From positions 107,120 to 171,119 of the forward strand of contig NZ_SMUS01000002.1 in assembly GCF_004353185.1 (NCBI RefSeq): a stretch of 64,000 nucleotides of DNA, read 5' to 3'. Positions 18,089 to 26,949 of this stretch are shown here, piece after piece (positions within the stretch are counted from its first letter, which is position 1; each line of letters starts with the position of its first letter). The DNA is from Clostridium cuniculi. Its GTDB lineage: Bacteria > Bacillota > Clostridia > Clostridiales > Clostridiaceae. The translations under genes were made by a program, and so were the position numbers. Below the pieces are notes generated by a model. It was not told the origin of the DNA and made no database searches. It saw only the letters and a list, made by a program, of their open reading frames with translations.

Positions 18089-19127
18089 ATTTTTCTATAT
18101 AATTAATGACATGTTTTATAATCATATTAATGCTTCCGTCACCATTACGCTGGATTTCAAATTTACTATTATCATGGTAAGCATCCTCATTAATATATAA
18201 ATCTATATCTTTATCAATTTTAAGTCTAATTCTCTTAAGCTTTTTTTCAACCCAAGCCTTATCAACTGCAACTTCCTCTTCTAACCCGTTCCCCTTCATA
18301 AACACTTCAAAGTCTTGCCTTTTTGTTGGATCTTCCTTAAATAATTCGTTAGAAATTTCTTGGATATTAATTGAATCCTCTTCTTTTAATTTACTCTTAA
18401 CAGTTGTTCTAATTAATTCAGCTTGTTCCGCATTTTCTGTGATATTACTTCTAGTCCAAGTCTCTGCTGCCTTTAAGAATGTTTTTGTCATATCTCTTTT
18501 ATTAGCAACAATACTACACCCTAAAAAGCTATTCATAAAATAATTAGCTCCATATTCATCATCTTCACTAGACTTCTTTTGCTTATCAATGACATATAAA
18601 TCAAATATTTGCCCTTCTCTAATTGGCTTTATAAATGCTGCTTTTTGAATTCTTTGACTGCTACCTGGTAAACCTGCTGCTTGTGGAACTATTCCTATTC
18701 CAATCTTATCATTAACAAACTCTACAGAGTGAGTAAAGTTTTTAACATAATCCATTTTAAGTATTCCTATCATTGGACCAACATCTGTAATTAAAGATGC
18801 TACTATTAAATCACAAGCTGGAATATTAACATTCCCTTTCATAATAGAAAAAAGTTGTCTAGATAATTCCTTAGACAACCCAAGGAAATCATTATCTACC
18901 CCGTTTAAATAATCCTGTACTATTTCTTTTACAATATTTCTTTCCGAATTAAAAATTGCTGTTTTTAACTCCTCATCCTTTAGACATTTTTCAATATGCT
19001 TATGTAAAAACTTATAAATATCCTCACTTAATTCTAATGTGTATTCATTTAAAATTGGTTCTGTTGAGTTACTATCAAGAATATGTATTACTGCTTCCTG
19101 AATATTTATATCATTTATGTATTCCAA
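18087..19127 (-). CDS. Nucleoid-associated protein (NdpA/YejK family)
   Basis: 346 residues resembling the 37-kDa nucleoid-associated (NA37) family. It starts with an N-terminal helical region, then a central mixed domain (ACDLIVASLITDVGPMIGILKMDYVKNFTHSVEF) and a C-terminal region with many charged residues. The start is TTG at 19127, five bases after AGGTGAT, with no upstream ATG in frame. Members bind DNA or sit on the nucleoid in Proteobacteria; in Firmicutes the role is largely unstudied. It is alone between argF and the LysR gene. Confidence 0.7.
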   Translation of the reverse strand: MEYINDINIQEAVIHILDSNSTEPILNEYTLELSEDIYKFLHKHIEKCLKDEELKTAIFNSERNIVKEIVQDYLNGVDNDFLGLSKELSRQLFSIMKGNVNIPACDLIVASLITDVGPMIGILKMDYVKNFTHSVEFVNDKIGIGIVPQAAGLPGSSQRIQKAAFIKPIREGQIFDLYVIDKQKKSSEDDEYGANYFMNSFLGCSIVANKRDMTKTFLKAAETWTRSNITENAEQAELIRTTVKSKLKEEDSINIQEISNELFKEDPTKRQDFEVFMKGNGLEEEVAVDKAWVEKKLKRIRLKIDKDIDLYINEDAYHDNSKFEIQRNGDGSINMIIKHVINYIEK

Positions 19128-19202
19128 AATATCACCTCTATATGTATTATACTAACACTAACAACATTTTCTACAGAAACATTATAGCATTTATTAAAAT
19201 AC

Positions 19203-20096
19203 TTATTTAAAAACCTTTTTACTATACTCTAAACTAAACTTTTTAAATAAATTTACAGATGGAGTAAGATATCTATTTTTTAAAGTAGCTAAATAAATAA
19301 ATCTTTCATGTTTAGGATTAGTTATAGGCAATACTTTCACATTATAATACTTTAAAGATGATATTCTCGGAACAACTGCAATTCCATAATTTATTTCAAC
19401 TAATCCTGCAACAGCATTGTCTTCTTCAACTTCACATATAGTATTTGGTACAATATTTACCTTTTCGAATAAATCTTCTATAATTGATCTAATTCCACTC
19501 TTTTCACTAAACCCTATAAATGGATAACTTCCTACTTCAGTTAAATCTACAGATTCATTTTTTGCTAAAGGATGTTCATTTGATACAATAAGAACTAACT
19601 CCTCATTAGCAATAGGAATAAAATCTATATCTGGTTCATTTTCTACCATTGAACAAAATACCATATCAAATTTTTCTTCTTTTAACCCTTCAATAAGTGT
19701 CTTTGTTGTTCCTTGTCCAAATAAAAATTTTATATCTTTATTTTTATCACTCTCTGTAAAATCCTTAATTAGATGTGGTATAAAACTTGGGCCTAATGTA
19801 TAGATATATCCTAACTCTATAGTTCCTGTAGATACATTAGCTAATTCTCTAATCTTTTTTTCTCCCTTTTCTAACTCACTCAAGGCTCTATCTACATATT
19901 CAAAATATATTTTCCCGTATTTAGTTAATTTAATATTTCTTCCTTGCTTTTCAAATAGATAAGTTCCTAAATCTTTCTCTAATGTTGACATAGCATGACT
20001 TAAACTAGGTTGAGTTATTGATAACTCTTCAGCTGCCTGTGTATAATGTTCTAATTTTGCTAGAACTCTAAAATAACTTAAATGATTTAAATTCAT
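19203..20096 (-). CDS. LysR-family transcriptional regulator
   Basis: 297 residues from the ATG at 20096, chosen because GGGGAGG lies just upstream; an in-frame ATG at 20114 precedes that ribosome site. N-terminal winged helix (FRVLAKLEHYTQAAEELSITQPSLSHAMSTLE) and a C-terminal periplasmic-binding-like effector domain (IELGYIYTLGPSFIPHLI; GIAVVPRI). It is divergent from a YdiN-like transporter and separated from it by a region holding an ATAG-N7-CTAT LysR-type box. The same box occurs before the YdiB/AroQ/reductase genes near 50 kb, so it is the best candidate regulator for them. Confidence 0.9.
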   Translation of the reverse strand: MNLNHLSYFRVLAKLEHYTQAAEELSITQPSLSHAMSTLEKDLGTYLFEKQGRNIKLTKYGKIYFEYVDRALSELEKGEKKIRELANVSTGTIELGYIYTLGPSFIPHLIKDFTESDKNKDIKFLFGQGTTKTLIEGLKEEKFDMVFCSMVENEPDIDFIPIANEELVLIVSNEHPLAKNESVDLTEVGSYPFIGFSEKSGIRSIIEDLFEKVNIVPNTICEVEEDNAVAGLVEINYGIAVVPRISSLKYYNVKVLPITNPKHERFIYLATLKNRYLTPSVNLFKKFSLEYSKKVFK

Positions 20097-20222
20097 ATAT
20101 AACATCCTCCCCATTTATTAAATGTAATAAATTACCTTTTAAAGAAAACCATTACTTTGTTATAAATTGAACTTATTATTTTACCTTATTTTTTAATATT
20201 CTTATAATATTATAGCATATCT

Positions 20223-20237
20223 ATAGATTTTTTCTAT
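20223..20237. promoter_or_regulatory. LysR-type box 1 (ATAG-N7-CTAT) in the lysR/MFS intergenic region
   Basis: ATAGATTTTTTCTAT fits the T-N11-A rule for LysR-family sites. The core ATAGAT-N5-CTAT is shared exactly with sites at 50314, 51974 and 52374, and with 52396 on the other strand. It lies between the divergent regulator and transporter genes. Confidence 0.6.
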
Positions 20238-20358
20238 AAATAAACACAATAATATGTATTAGAATAATTAAAAATAATATATTAAAATTTATTTTGTAAG
20301 TTAAACGAGGACTTTATACATAATTACGTTAAATTTTTATCAAAAAGGAGTATTAAAA

Positions 20359-21582
20359 ATGCAAAATACACTTACTAAAAATAAGTACATGCCAACGGCA
20401 TTAGCTATGTATATTAACTACTTTATACATGGTATGGGAGCTATCATACTAGCTCAAAATATCGATTTCTTAATGGAACAATTTAACACTAATAAAGCTG
20501 GTGTATCATATGTTATCTCAGCTTTAGGTTTAGGTAGATTAATTGTATTATTTGTATCAGGTGTATTATCGGATAAATACGGTAGAAAACCTTTCGTACT
20601 TTTAGGTATGGGAACTTACGTGTTATTTATGGGTGGTATATTAATTAGTACTAATGTTACTATGGCATTCTTCTTTGCTTTATTAGCTGGTATGGCTAAC
20701 TCATTTATGGATGCTGGTACTTATCCTGCATTAACTGAATGCTTCCCTAATGCATCAGGAAGTGCTAACGTTGCAATTAAAGCATTCATTTCAGCTGGTC
20801 AATTCATATTACCATGGATAATAAGCTTCTTAATTGCTAATAACCTTTACTATGGATGGTCATTCATATTCTGTATCATAGTATTTGTAATAAACGGATT
20901 ATTTATATTCAAACTTAAATTCCCAGAATTCAAACCTGTTGAAAAAGCTGAAGCTGCTACAGAAGAAGTTGAATCTAATGTTAAAGCTAACTTTTGGATT
21001 GAGGGTATTTGCTTAATCTTAATCGGATTCACTGCTACTGCAACATTCCAAGTAATTGCAAACTGGTTACCTTCATTTGCAAGAGAAGTTGCTGGTGTTG
21101 AACAAACAATTTCTCTTAAGCTTATAAGTATCTACAGTACTGGTTCAATAGTATCTGTGTTTGTTACTTCAATATTAGTTGCTAAATGGATTAAACAAGT
21201 TAGATTTACTTTTGTTTACCCTCTAATATCTTTAGTAATGTTAACAGTACTTTGGATGTTCCCAAGTACTATAACTTGTATAGTTGCTGCATTTGTAATT
21301 GGTTTCTCAGCTGCTGGTGGAGTTCTACAATTAGCTTTAACTTCAATGTCAGAATTATTCCCTTCAAGCAAAGGTAAAATTACTGGTATAGTATTTACAG
21401 CTTCAAGTTTAGCTTCTACTATAGTACCAAGTATCACTGGTATACTAGCAGATATCAACTTAAGCCACGTAATATTATTTGATATGGGAATAACTGCTTT
21501 AGGTGTTGTGTTAGCACTTATTGTTAATATCAGATATAACATAGTTAAGAAAAATGAATTAAAAGCTAATAAAGCTTCTTAA
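20359..21582 (+). CDS. MFS transporter, YdiN/YdiM-like
   Basis: 407 residues with about 12 hydrophobic segments. The N-terminal YFIHGMGAIILAQNIDFL, the loop SDKYGRKPF after helix 2 and FVIGFSAAGGVLQLAL in the second half closely follow the Escherichia coli YdiN/YdiM pattern as I remember it. In E. coli those genes neighbour ydiB and aroD, enzymes of quinate/shikimate metabolism. The substrate is thus inferred to be a quinate/shikimate-type acid, not proven. It is divergent from the LysR gene, with its own terminator. Confidence 0.8.
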   Translation: MQNTLTKNKYMPTALAMYINYFIHGMGAIILAQNIDFLMEQFNTNKAGVSYVISALGLGRLIVLFVSGVLSDKYGRKPFVLLGMGTYVLFMGGILISTNVTMAFFFALLAGMANSFMDAGTYPALTECFPNASGSANVAIKAFISAGQFILPWIISFLIANNLYYGWSFIFCIIVFVINGLFIFKLKFPEFKPVEKAEAATEEVESNVKANFWIEGICLILIGFTATATFQVIANWLPSFAREVAGVEQTISLKLISIYSTGSIVSVFVTSILVAKWIKQVRFTFVYPLISLVMLTVLWMFPSTITCIVAAFVIGFSAAGGVLQLALTSMSELFPSSKGKITGIVFTASSLASTIVPSITGILADINLSHVILFDMGITALGVVLALIVNIRYNIVKKNELKANKAS

Positions 21583-21591
21583 TAAATTTCA

Positions 21592-21620
21592 AGAGATTGT
21601 ACAAAAACTGTACAATCTCT
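21592..21620 (+). terminator. Terminator of the MFS gene
   Basis: A 12-bp stem AGAGATTGTACA (21592-21603) with its complement (21609-21620), loop AAAAC, followed by TTTTTG. Confidence 0.85.
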
Positions 21621-21751
21621 TTTTGTTTTAACTCACTTTAGTGAAATCTATGTAAATTAAATATTAGAATTCAAAATTTTACTTTGTTACAACTATGATA
21701 AATATTTGCAATATTTTAAATATGGAATACAATATAAAAAGGGGGGATACT

Positions 21752-22543
21752 ATGAAAAATTTAAAATCAAATAAAAAATTTATAATTTCACCTAATATTT
21801 TTATTGTATTTATTCTATTTTTAATTGTAATCTCTACTAATCTTATTAATAAATCTATTAAAGATAATAAAACAATTAATAATGATATTAATACTAAAGA
21901 CTCTATTAGTAATAATGTTGCTAGTATAAACTCTAAAAATAACAATGAAACTACATCTGAAGATATAAATTTACTTTATAATAATCCTAATGATGAATAC
22001 CTTGTATTAGTTAATAAAGAACATTCACTTGAAGAAAATTATGAACCAGATGATTTAGTTATTCCTAATATTCCATTGCAAACTTCTTCGGATATGACAG
22101 CTCATGTTAGATATCAAGTAGCTGTAGAGTTAGAAAACATGTTTAATGACGCTAAAAAAGATGGTATTAATTTAATAGGAATTTCAGGCTATCGTTCATG
22201 CGATTATCAAACTACAGTTTATAATGATGCTGTTGCTAATGAAGGAGTTGTAGCTGCTGATAGTTATGTTGCCCATCCTGGTCATAGTGAACATCAAACT
22301 GGTCTATCAATAGATATATTATCTAGTGAATATAGTACTTTAGATGAAGGTTTTGAAAATACAGAAGCATTTAAATGGTTATCAGAAAATATTAATAATT
22401 ATGGTTTTATAATTAGATATCCTAAAGGAAAAGAAGATATTACAGGATATAGCTACGAACCATGGCATTTAAGATATGTTGGAAAAAATGCTGCTAAAGA
22501 AATAACTGAAAATCAATTAACTTTAGAAGAATATCTAAAATAA
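21752..22543 (+). CDS. D-alanyl-D-alanine carboxypeptidase, M15B/VanY type
   Basis: 263 residues from the ATG at 21752, which follows AAAGGGGGG; an in-frame ATG 57 bases earlier has no ribosome site. Membrane anchor near residues 12-30, Asn/Ser-rich linker to about 75, then the zinc peptidase domain: SGYRSCDYQ near 145, HPGHSEHQTGLSIDIL near 172-187 with the zinc His and Asp, and EPWHLRYVG near 235 with the last zinc His. It trims the terminal D-Ala from peptidoglycan stem peptides outside the membrane. It has its own terminator. No vancomycin-resistance genes are near, so a housekeeping wall role is likely. Confidence 0.9.
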   Translation: MKNLKSNKKFIISPNIFIVFILFLIVISTNLINKSIKDNKTINNDINTKDSISNNVASINSKNNNETTSEDINLLYNNPNDEYLVLVNKEHSLEENYEPDDLVIPNIPLQTSSDMTAHVRYQVAVELENMFNDAKKDGINLIGISGYRSCDYQTTVYNDAVANEGVVAADSYVAHPGHSEHQTGLSIDILSSEYSTLDEGFENTEAFKWLSENINNYGFIIRYPKGKEDITGYSYEPWHLRYVGKNAAKEITENQLTLEEYLK

Positions 22544-22570
22544 ACCTAGTTTAAATCAAAACTAGGTTTA
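22541..22570 (+). terminator. Terminator of the carboxypeptidase gene
   Basis: Stem TAAACCTAGT (22541-22550) with its complement (22561-22570), followed by TTTTTAT. The stem begins at the stop codon. Confidence 0.8.
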
Positions 22571-22621
22571 TTTTTATATTATCTTTAATTATCAATTATA
22601 TTCTACCTTGTAGATTAAATT

Positions 22622-23218
22622 CTAAAAGTTTTTTGCAATATTGCTAGCATTATTTATCGCATCATTTACTTTTCCTTCAACATCAGCACCCATAACATCT
22701 AAGTTTTCTATTGCAAGTGTTTCTACTTCTGTTATACCAAAGAATCCTAATATAGTTCTTAAGTATCTATCTCCCATTTCATATGGTGCATTAACATATT
22801 CGCCACCTCTAGCTACTATGTGTATAGCCTTTTTATTATTTAAAAGACCTACTGGACCTTCAGCTGTATATTTAAATGTTATACCTGTTACACTTACATA
22901 ATCTATATAAGCCTTTAAAATTGCTGGAAAACTTAAATTCCACATAGGTGCTGCAATTATATACTTATCTGCTTCTGCAAATTGATATGCATATTTTAAT
23001 TTTGGATTATTTTTGCTCTCATCATTTTTAGGCCCAAATATTACTCCTAAATCTTCTGGTCTTAAGAAATCTATGTTTTCTTTATATAAATCTAATACAA
23101 CAACTTCATCATTAGGATTATTTTTCTTATATTCTTCTACGAAACTATCTGATACTTTAAAAGTTCTAGATTCTCCTTCTTGTTTAATATTTGCTTTAAT
23201 ATATAATACTTTACTCAT
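22622..23218 (-). CDS. azoR: FMN-dependent NADH-azoreductase / quinone reductase
   Basis: 198 residues, the usual AzoR length. Flavodoxin-like fold with SRTFKVSDSFVEEY near 18 (FMN phosphate loop), APMWNLSFPAILKAYIDY near 90-107 and ARGGEY near 135. These enzymes reduce azo dyes and, physiologically, quinones by two electrons. It lies 31 bases behind the pirin gene and belongs to a MarR-controlled redox module. Confidence 0.92.
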   Translation of the reverse strand: MSKVLYIKANIKQEGESRTFKVSDSFVEEYKKNNPNDEVVVLDLYKENIDFLRPEDLGVIFGPKNDESKNNPKLKYAYQFAEADKYIIAAPMWNLSFPAILKAYIDYVSVTGITFKYTAEGPVGLLNNKKAIHIVARGGEYVNAPYEMGDRYLRTILGFFGITEVETLAIENLDVMGADVEGKVNDAINNASNIAKNF

Positions 23219-23249
23219 AACTTTTTCTCCTCTTTATAACTTCTATTTT

Positions 23250-24131
23250 TTAAAATTCTTCTGTTCCAAACTTATTATTCTCAAAATCCTCATAAGCTTG
23301 ATATATTTCTTCCATTGTATTCATAACAAATGGTCCATGTGATACTATTGGTTCATTTATGGGTTCTCCACTTAATACAATAAATAACGTATCTTTAGTA
23401 ATTGATTCAATAGAAATACTTCCTTCCACATTATTAAATAAAATAAAGTCACTTTCTTTACCTATATTTTCTTCATTTATTTTGATTTCTCCCTTTAATA
23501 CAAGTATCCCTGTATTAAAGTTACTTGGTTCATTTAATAGAACTCTTCCATTATTATTTAAAGTAACATTATAAATATTTATATCTGTAAATGTTTGTGC
23601 AGGTCCTTTTACTCCATTAACCTCACCTGAAATAATACTTATTTCTCCTTGATTATTATCAAGCTTTAAAATCCCCATATCACTTTTTAATAGTGTTTGA
23701 TACTTAGGTTCAATCATCTTTTTATCTTTAGGTAAATTAACCCAAAGTTGAATCATATGAAGGATTCCACCATTTTTACTAAATTCAGTTTCATGATATT
23801 CTTTATGAAGAATTCCTGATGCAGCAGTCATCCACTGAACATCTCCTGGACCTATAATTCCATGATTTCCTTTATTATCATGGTGTTCAACCTTTCCATC
23901 ATAAGCAATTGTCACTGTTTCAAATCCTCGATGAGGATGAGCTCCAACCCCACGAATACTTGATGAAGGTTCATAATAATGTGGTTCATGATAATCTAAT
24001 AATACAAATGGAGATAAACGTTTCATATCACCTATTCCCACAGGCAAATATTGAGAAACCCTAAATCCATCTCCAACCATATGAAAATCAGGTCCTCTAA
24101 AAATCTTTTCTATAGTTCTAAATTTTTTCAT
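23250..24131 (-). CDS. Pirin-family cupin protein
   Basis: 293 residues, double cupin. The N-terminal cupin keeps the pirin metal ligands in HPHRGFETVTI (two His), a second His in EHHDNKG and a Glu/His pair in ILHKEYHE. Some bacterial pirins have quercetin 2,3-dioxygenase activity; others act as redox sensors. It sits between a MarR gene and an azoreductase with its own copy of the MarR palindrome in its promoter, so a role in quinone or flavonoid response is likely by context. Confidence 0.92.
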   Translation of the reverse strand: MKKFRTIEKIFRGPDFHMVGDGFRVSQYLPVGIGDMKRLSPFVLLDYHEPHYYEPSSSIRGVGAHPHRGFETVTIAYDGKVEHHDNKGNHGIIGPGDVQWMTAASGILHKEYHETEFSKNGGILHMIQLWVNLPKDKKMIEPKYQTLLKSDMGILKLDNNQGEISIISGEVNGVKGPAQTFTDINIYNVTLNNNGRVLLNEPSNFNTGILVLKGEIKINEENIGKESDFILFNNVEGSISIESITKDTLFIVLSGEPINEPIVSHGPFVMNTMEEIYQAYEDFENNKFGTEEF

Positions 24132-24160
24132 TTAAACCTCCTCTATTAAAAACCCCTTAA

Positions 24161-24189
24161 ATTATCACTAATTAGTGATAATCTCTTAA
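24161..24189 (-). promoter_or_regulatory. Pirin promoter with embedded MarR operator
   Basis: The perfect 20-base palindrome TTATCACTAATTAGTGATAA (24162-24181) fills the spacer between TTAAGA (plus 24184-24189) and GATAAT (plus 24161-24166), spacing 17. The 18-base core is identical to the one in the marR promoter. Confidence 0.8.
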
Positions 24190-24203
24190 AAAATTTTTAT
24201 TTT

Positions 24204-24647
24204 TTATAAGTCCTTAAATTTTTTAAGAATAGTTTTTAATGTATTTTTTTCTTCATCAGTCAAAATTTCAAAGATTCCTTTAATATTTTTAATATGATCT
24301 GGTAAAATATTTTCTATAATTTTTTTCCCTTCTTCAGTTAATGATATTATACAAGATCTCTTATCATTAGGATCTGGTTTCTTCTCTATTAATCCATCCT
24401 TTTCTAAGTTTTTTATAACTACAGTTATATTTCCAGATGTAGTTAATATTCTATCTATTATCTCACAGATTCTTAAATCGCCTTTATTATATAAAGCTTC
24501 TAGGACTCCAAATTGAGCTATTGTTAATCCGCTTTGCTTTATTGTTTTATACTCTATTCTATGAATAATATGTTCTGCTCTCGTAAAAACAATTAAAGTA
24601 GATAAGTCCAATTCATTTTCTTTGATTAATTTTTTTATATCCTTCAT
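24204..24647 (-). CDS. MarR-family regulator of the pirin/azoreductase module
   Basis: 147 residues. Winged-helix motif near 60-100 (LTTSGNITVVIKNLEKDGLI followed by DPNDKRSCIISLTEEG). The ATG has no ribosome site: only AAAAAC separates it from the predicted -10, which puts the transcription start at or next to the ATG. The mRNA is probably leaderless. A perfect palindrome sits between its own -35 and -10, implying autorepression. No cysteine typical of OhrR-type peroxide sensing is seen near the N-terminus. Confidence 0.9.
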   Translation of the reverse strand: MKDIKKLIKENELDLSTLIVFTRAEHIIHRIEYKTIKQSGLTIAQFGVLEALYNKGDLRICEIIDRILTTSGNITVVIKNLEKDGLIEKKPDPNDKRSCIISLTEEGKKIIENILPDHIKNIKGIFEILTDEEKNTLKTILKKFKDL

Positions 24648-24653
24648 GTTTTT

Positions 24654-24682
24654 AATATATCACTAATTAGTGATATTGTCAA
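24654..24682 (-). promoter_or_regulatory. marR promoter with embedded palindromic operator
   Basis: On the minus strand TTGACA (plus 24677-24682) is followed after 17 bases by TATATT (plus 24654-24659). The palindrome ATATCACTAATTAGTGATAT (24657-24676) occupies the spacer, so the bound dimer would block polymerase. The ATG at 24647 lies about 7 bases after the -10. Confidence 0.8.
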
Positions 24683-24812
24683 ATATATTCAAAATGTATA
24701 ATAAAATCCATGTAGGAATGTCTATCTACACGGATTTAAAGAATATAATTTACTAATTAACATTTTATTTTTTAGCATTTATATTTATTTTTATAATTTT
24801 TTACAACAAAAA

Positions 24813-24854
24813 AGCTACATAAGAGTAAATTTATTAATTCACTCTTATGCAGCT
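24813..24854 (-). terminator. Terminator of the siderophore operon
   Basis: Arms 24813-24826 (AGCTACATAAGAGT) and 24841-24854 pair over 14 positions with one mismatch. On the minus strand they are followed by TTTTTTG, just past the MFS stop. A second hairpin at about 24704-24736 may back it up. Confidence 0.8.
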
Positions 24855-24882
24855 CCATTTATAAAAATTAAATTATTAAATT

Positions 24883-26157
24883 CTAAGAACTCTTCAATTC
24901 TCTTACATTCCACTTAACAAACAGCATAAGTCCAATATTAAATATAGCTGAAACTAATAGTATAATTCCTATTGGTATTCCCATATCTATAACTTGTCCG
25001 AATAATAATTGTCCTGGTGCAACACTTATAGTTGCTACCGCTGTTGAAAAGGCTGATACACTTCCAAGCATTTCTCCTGGTACTTGCTTTTGTATAAATG
25101 TTAAAGTCAATACATTTGATAATGCTAAAGATAACATTATTGCAAGACCTGCAAGTGAAAATATTGTAACTAAAGAATAGTTATTTAATTCTATAAATCC
25201 TAAGATAGACATTACAATAACACCTGCTAACATTGGGAAATATGTATAATGTACCTTTTTCATAGAAAACATATTAGGCTTCACGCTAATCCAGAACCCA
25301 CCTAATATCATTCCTAAAACAAAAACCGCCTCAACTATTCCATATATTTCTGAAGAAAGTCCTAAAAATACATTTATAAAATATGGTGCTACTATTGACA
25401 ATATTGGTGATAAGAAAATATTACATAAAGCATAAGATACTATAATTCCAAGTACAATTTTCTTTTCATTTTTTAAATAAATAAATATTTCTTTAGCATC
25501 TATGAAAGACTTTTTAACAAAATCCATAGACATTATTTTTTCATTATCTTTAGTAGTAGCTATTTCATTTTCAGTAACTCCGTTCTCATTTACTACATCC
25601 GGAATATCTAAAAACATTTCCATTATTGCAGAAGCAAAAAAGCTTACTGCATTTACTATTACTATTACTTTTATACCTAACAACCCATAAAGAACACCTG
25701 CTAGTATTGGTCCAACAAAGTTAACTATTGACCCAACTTGGTTAATTACTCCATTTGCTGAAGTTAGTTTATCTTCTTCTACTATTTGCGGTATTGAAGA
25801 TGTTACTGCTGGACCATATAAAGTAGCACATACTGATAACATAAACATAACAGTTCCAACTATTAGTACGCTATCATTTCCTTTAAATAATATGAATGCA
25901 TACACTCCTATTAATATCGAGCAAAATAAATCTAAATATACCATTATCTTTTTTCTATTTATCTTATCAGATAATCTACCTGCAATTGGTGCAAATAGAA
26001 TATATGGTATTGTTGATATTGCTAATATATTAGCAAATGTAGCTGTACTACCTGTAAATGCTAATAAATATAGTGACATACTAAATCTTTGAATTGAATT
26101 TCCAAAAAGAGAAATAATCTGTCCTATAACTATTATTATAAAATTTTTATTTTTCAT
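24883..26157 (-). CDS. MFS exporter in the siderophore operon
   Basis: 424 residues from the ATG at 26157 (AGGGGG just upstream), overlapping the end of the ATPase gene by 11 bases; a longer in-frame start at 26211 lies inside that gene. About 12 membrane segments, with PIAGRLSDKINRKK after helix 2 as in the EntS/DHA3 group of drug and siderophore exporters. Last gene of a Fur-boxed uptake operon, it may export a siderophore or an iron-linked toxic compound. No siderophore synthesis genes are in the window. Confidence 0.85.
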   Translation of the reverse strand: MKNKNFIIIVIGQIISLFGNSIQRFSMSLYLLAFTGSTATFANILAISTIPYILFAPIAGRLSDKINRKKIMVYLDLFCSILIGVYAFILFKGNDSVLIVGTVMFMLSVCATLYGPAVTSSIPQIVEEDKLTSANGVINQVGSIVNFVGPILAGVLYGLLGIKVIVIVNAVSFFASAIMEMFLDIPDVVNENGVTENEIATTKDNEKIMSMDFVKKSFIDAKEIFIYLKNEKKIVLGIIVSYALCNIFLSPILSIVAPYFINVFLGLSSEIYGIVEAVFVLGMILGGFWISVKPNMFSMKKVHYTYFPMLAGVIVMSILGFIELNNYSLVTIFSLAGLAIMLSLALSNVLTLTFIQKQVPGEMLGSVSAFSTAVATISVAPGQLLFGQVIDMGIPIGIILLVSAIFNIGLMLFVKWNVRELKSS

Positions 26158-26947
26158 CTGTCCCCCTAAATAAGTCATATTCCATACATATTGGATATTG
26201 TCCATCTTCACTTACTGTAAGGTTGGCATCTATTCCATATATAGTTTTTAAATTTTCTTTATTAATTACGTCTATTGGTCTTCCTTGACAGATAATCTTT
26301 CCCTTTTTAAGACCAATAATATTATCTGCAAATCTACAAGCATTATTAAGTTCATGCAGAACTATAACTACTGTAATATTTTTTTCTTTATTAAGCTTTT
26401 GAAGCACTTCTAATACTTCAAGTTGATAAGACATATCAAGATAAGTTGTAGGTTCATCAAGCATTATTATTTCAGTTTCTTGAGCTAAAGTCATAGCAAT
26501 CCAAGCTCTTTGTCTTTGCCCACCAGATAAGTTTTCAACTCCTCTATCAGCAAATTCACTAAGACCTGTTTCTTCTATTGCCCAATCAATAATTTCTTTA
26601 TCATGGCTAGTAAGACCACCAATCATTTTTTGATGAGGAAATCTACCAAATGCAACAAGTTCTCTTACTGTAAGCCCATCTGGACAGACCGGCCCTTGTG
26701 GTAAAAAGGCAACTTCTTTTGCTATATTCTTTTCTTTTATCTTTTTTATATTTTTATTGTTAATGAAGATATCACCAGTCTTAGGCTTATTAATTCTTGC
26801 TATAGTCTTAAGTAAAGTTGATTTACCACATCCATTTGCTCCAATTATTATGCTTATTTTCCCCTTTGGTATAGATAAGCTCATATCTTCGATTATAGTA
26901 TTATTTTCATATGCCACACTTAAGTTCTTTACACTAATAGCTTCCAT
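26147..26947 (-). CDS. Iron-siderophore ABC transporter ATP-binding protein
   Basis: 266 residues of the FecE/FhuC type. Walker A GANGCGKSTLLKTI near 37-50, signature LSGGQRQRAWIAMTL near 139, Walker B IIMLDEPTTYLD near 160-171, then a switch His in VLHELNNACRFAD. It powers the two membrane subunits encoded just upstream. It starts 2 bases after the second permease, with ribosome site AAGGAGA. Confidence 0.95.
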   Translation of the reverse strand: MEAISVKNLSVAYENNTIIEDMSLSIPKGKISIIIGANGCGKSTLLKTIARINKPKTGDIFINNKNIKKIKEKNIAKEVAFLPQGPVCPDGLTVRELVAFGRFPHQKMIGGLTSHDKEIIDWAIEETGLSEFADRGVENLSGGQRQRAWIAMTLAQETEIIMLDEPTTYLDMSYQLEVLEVLQKLNKEKNITVVIVLHELNNACRFADNIIGLKKGKIICQGRPIDVINKENLKTIYGIDANLTVSEDGQYPICMEYDLFRGTDEK

Positions 26948-26949
26948 AA

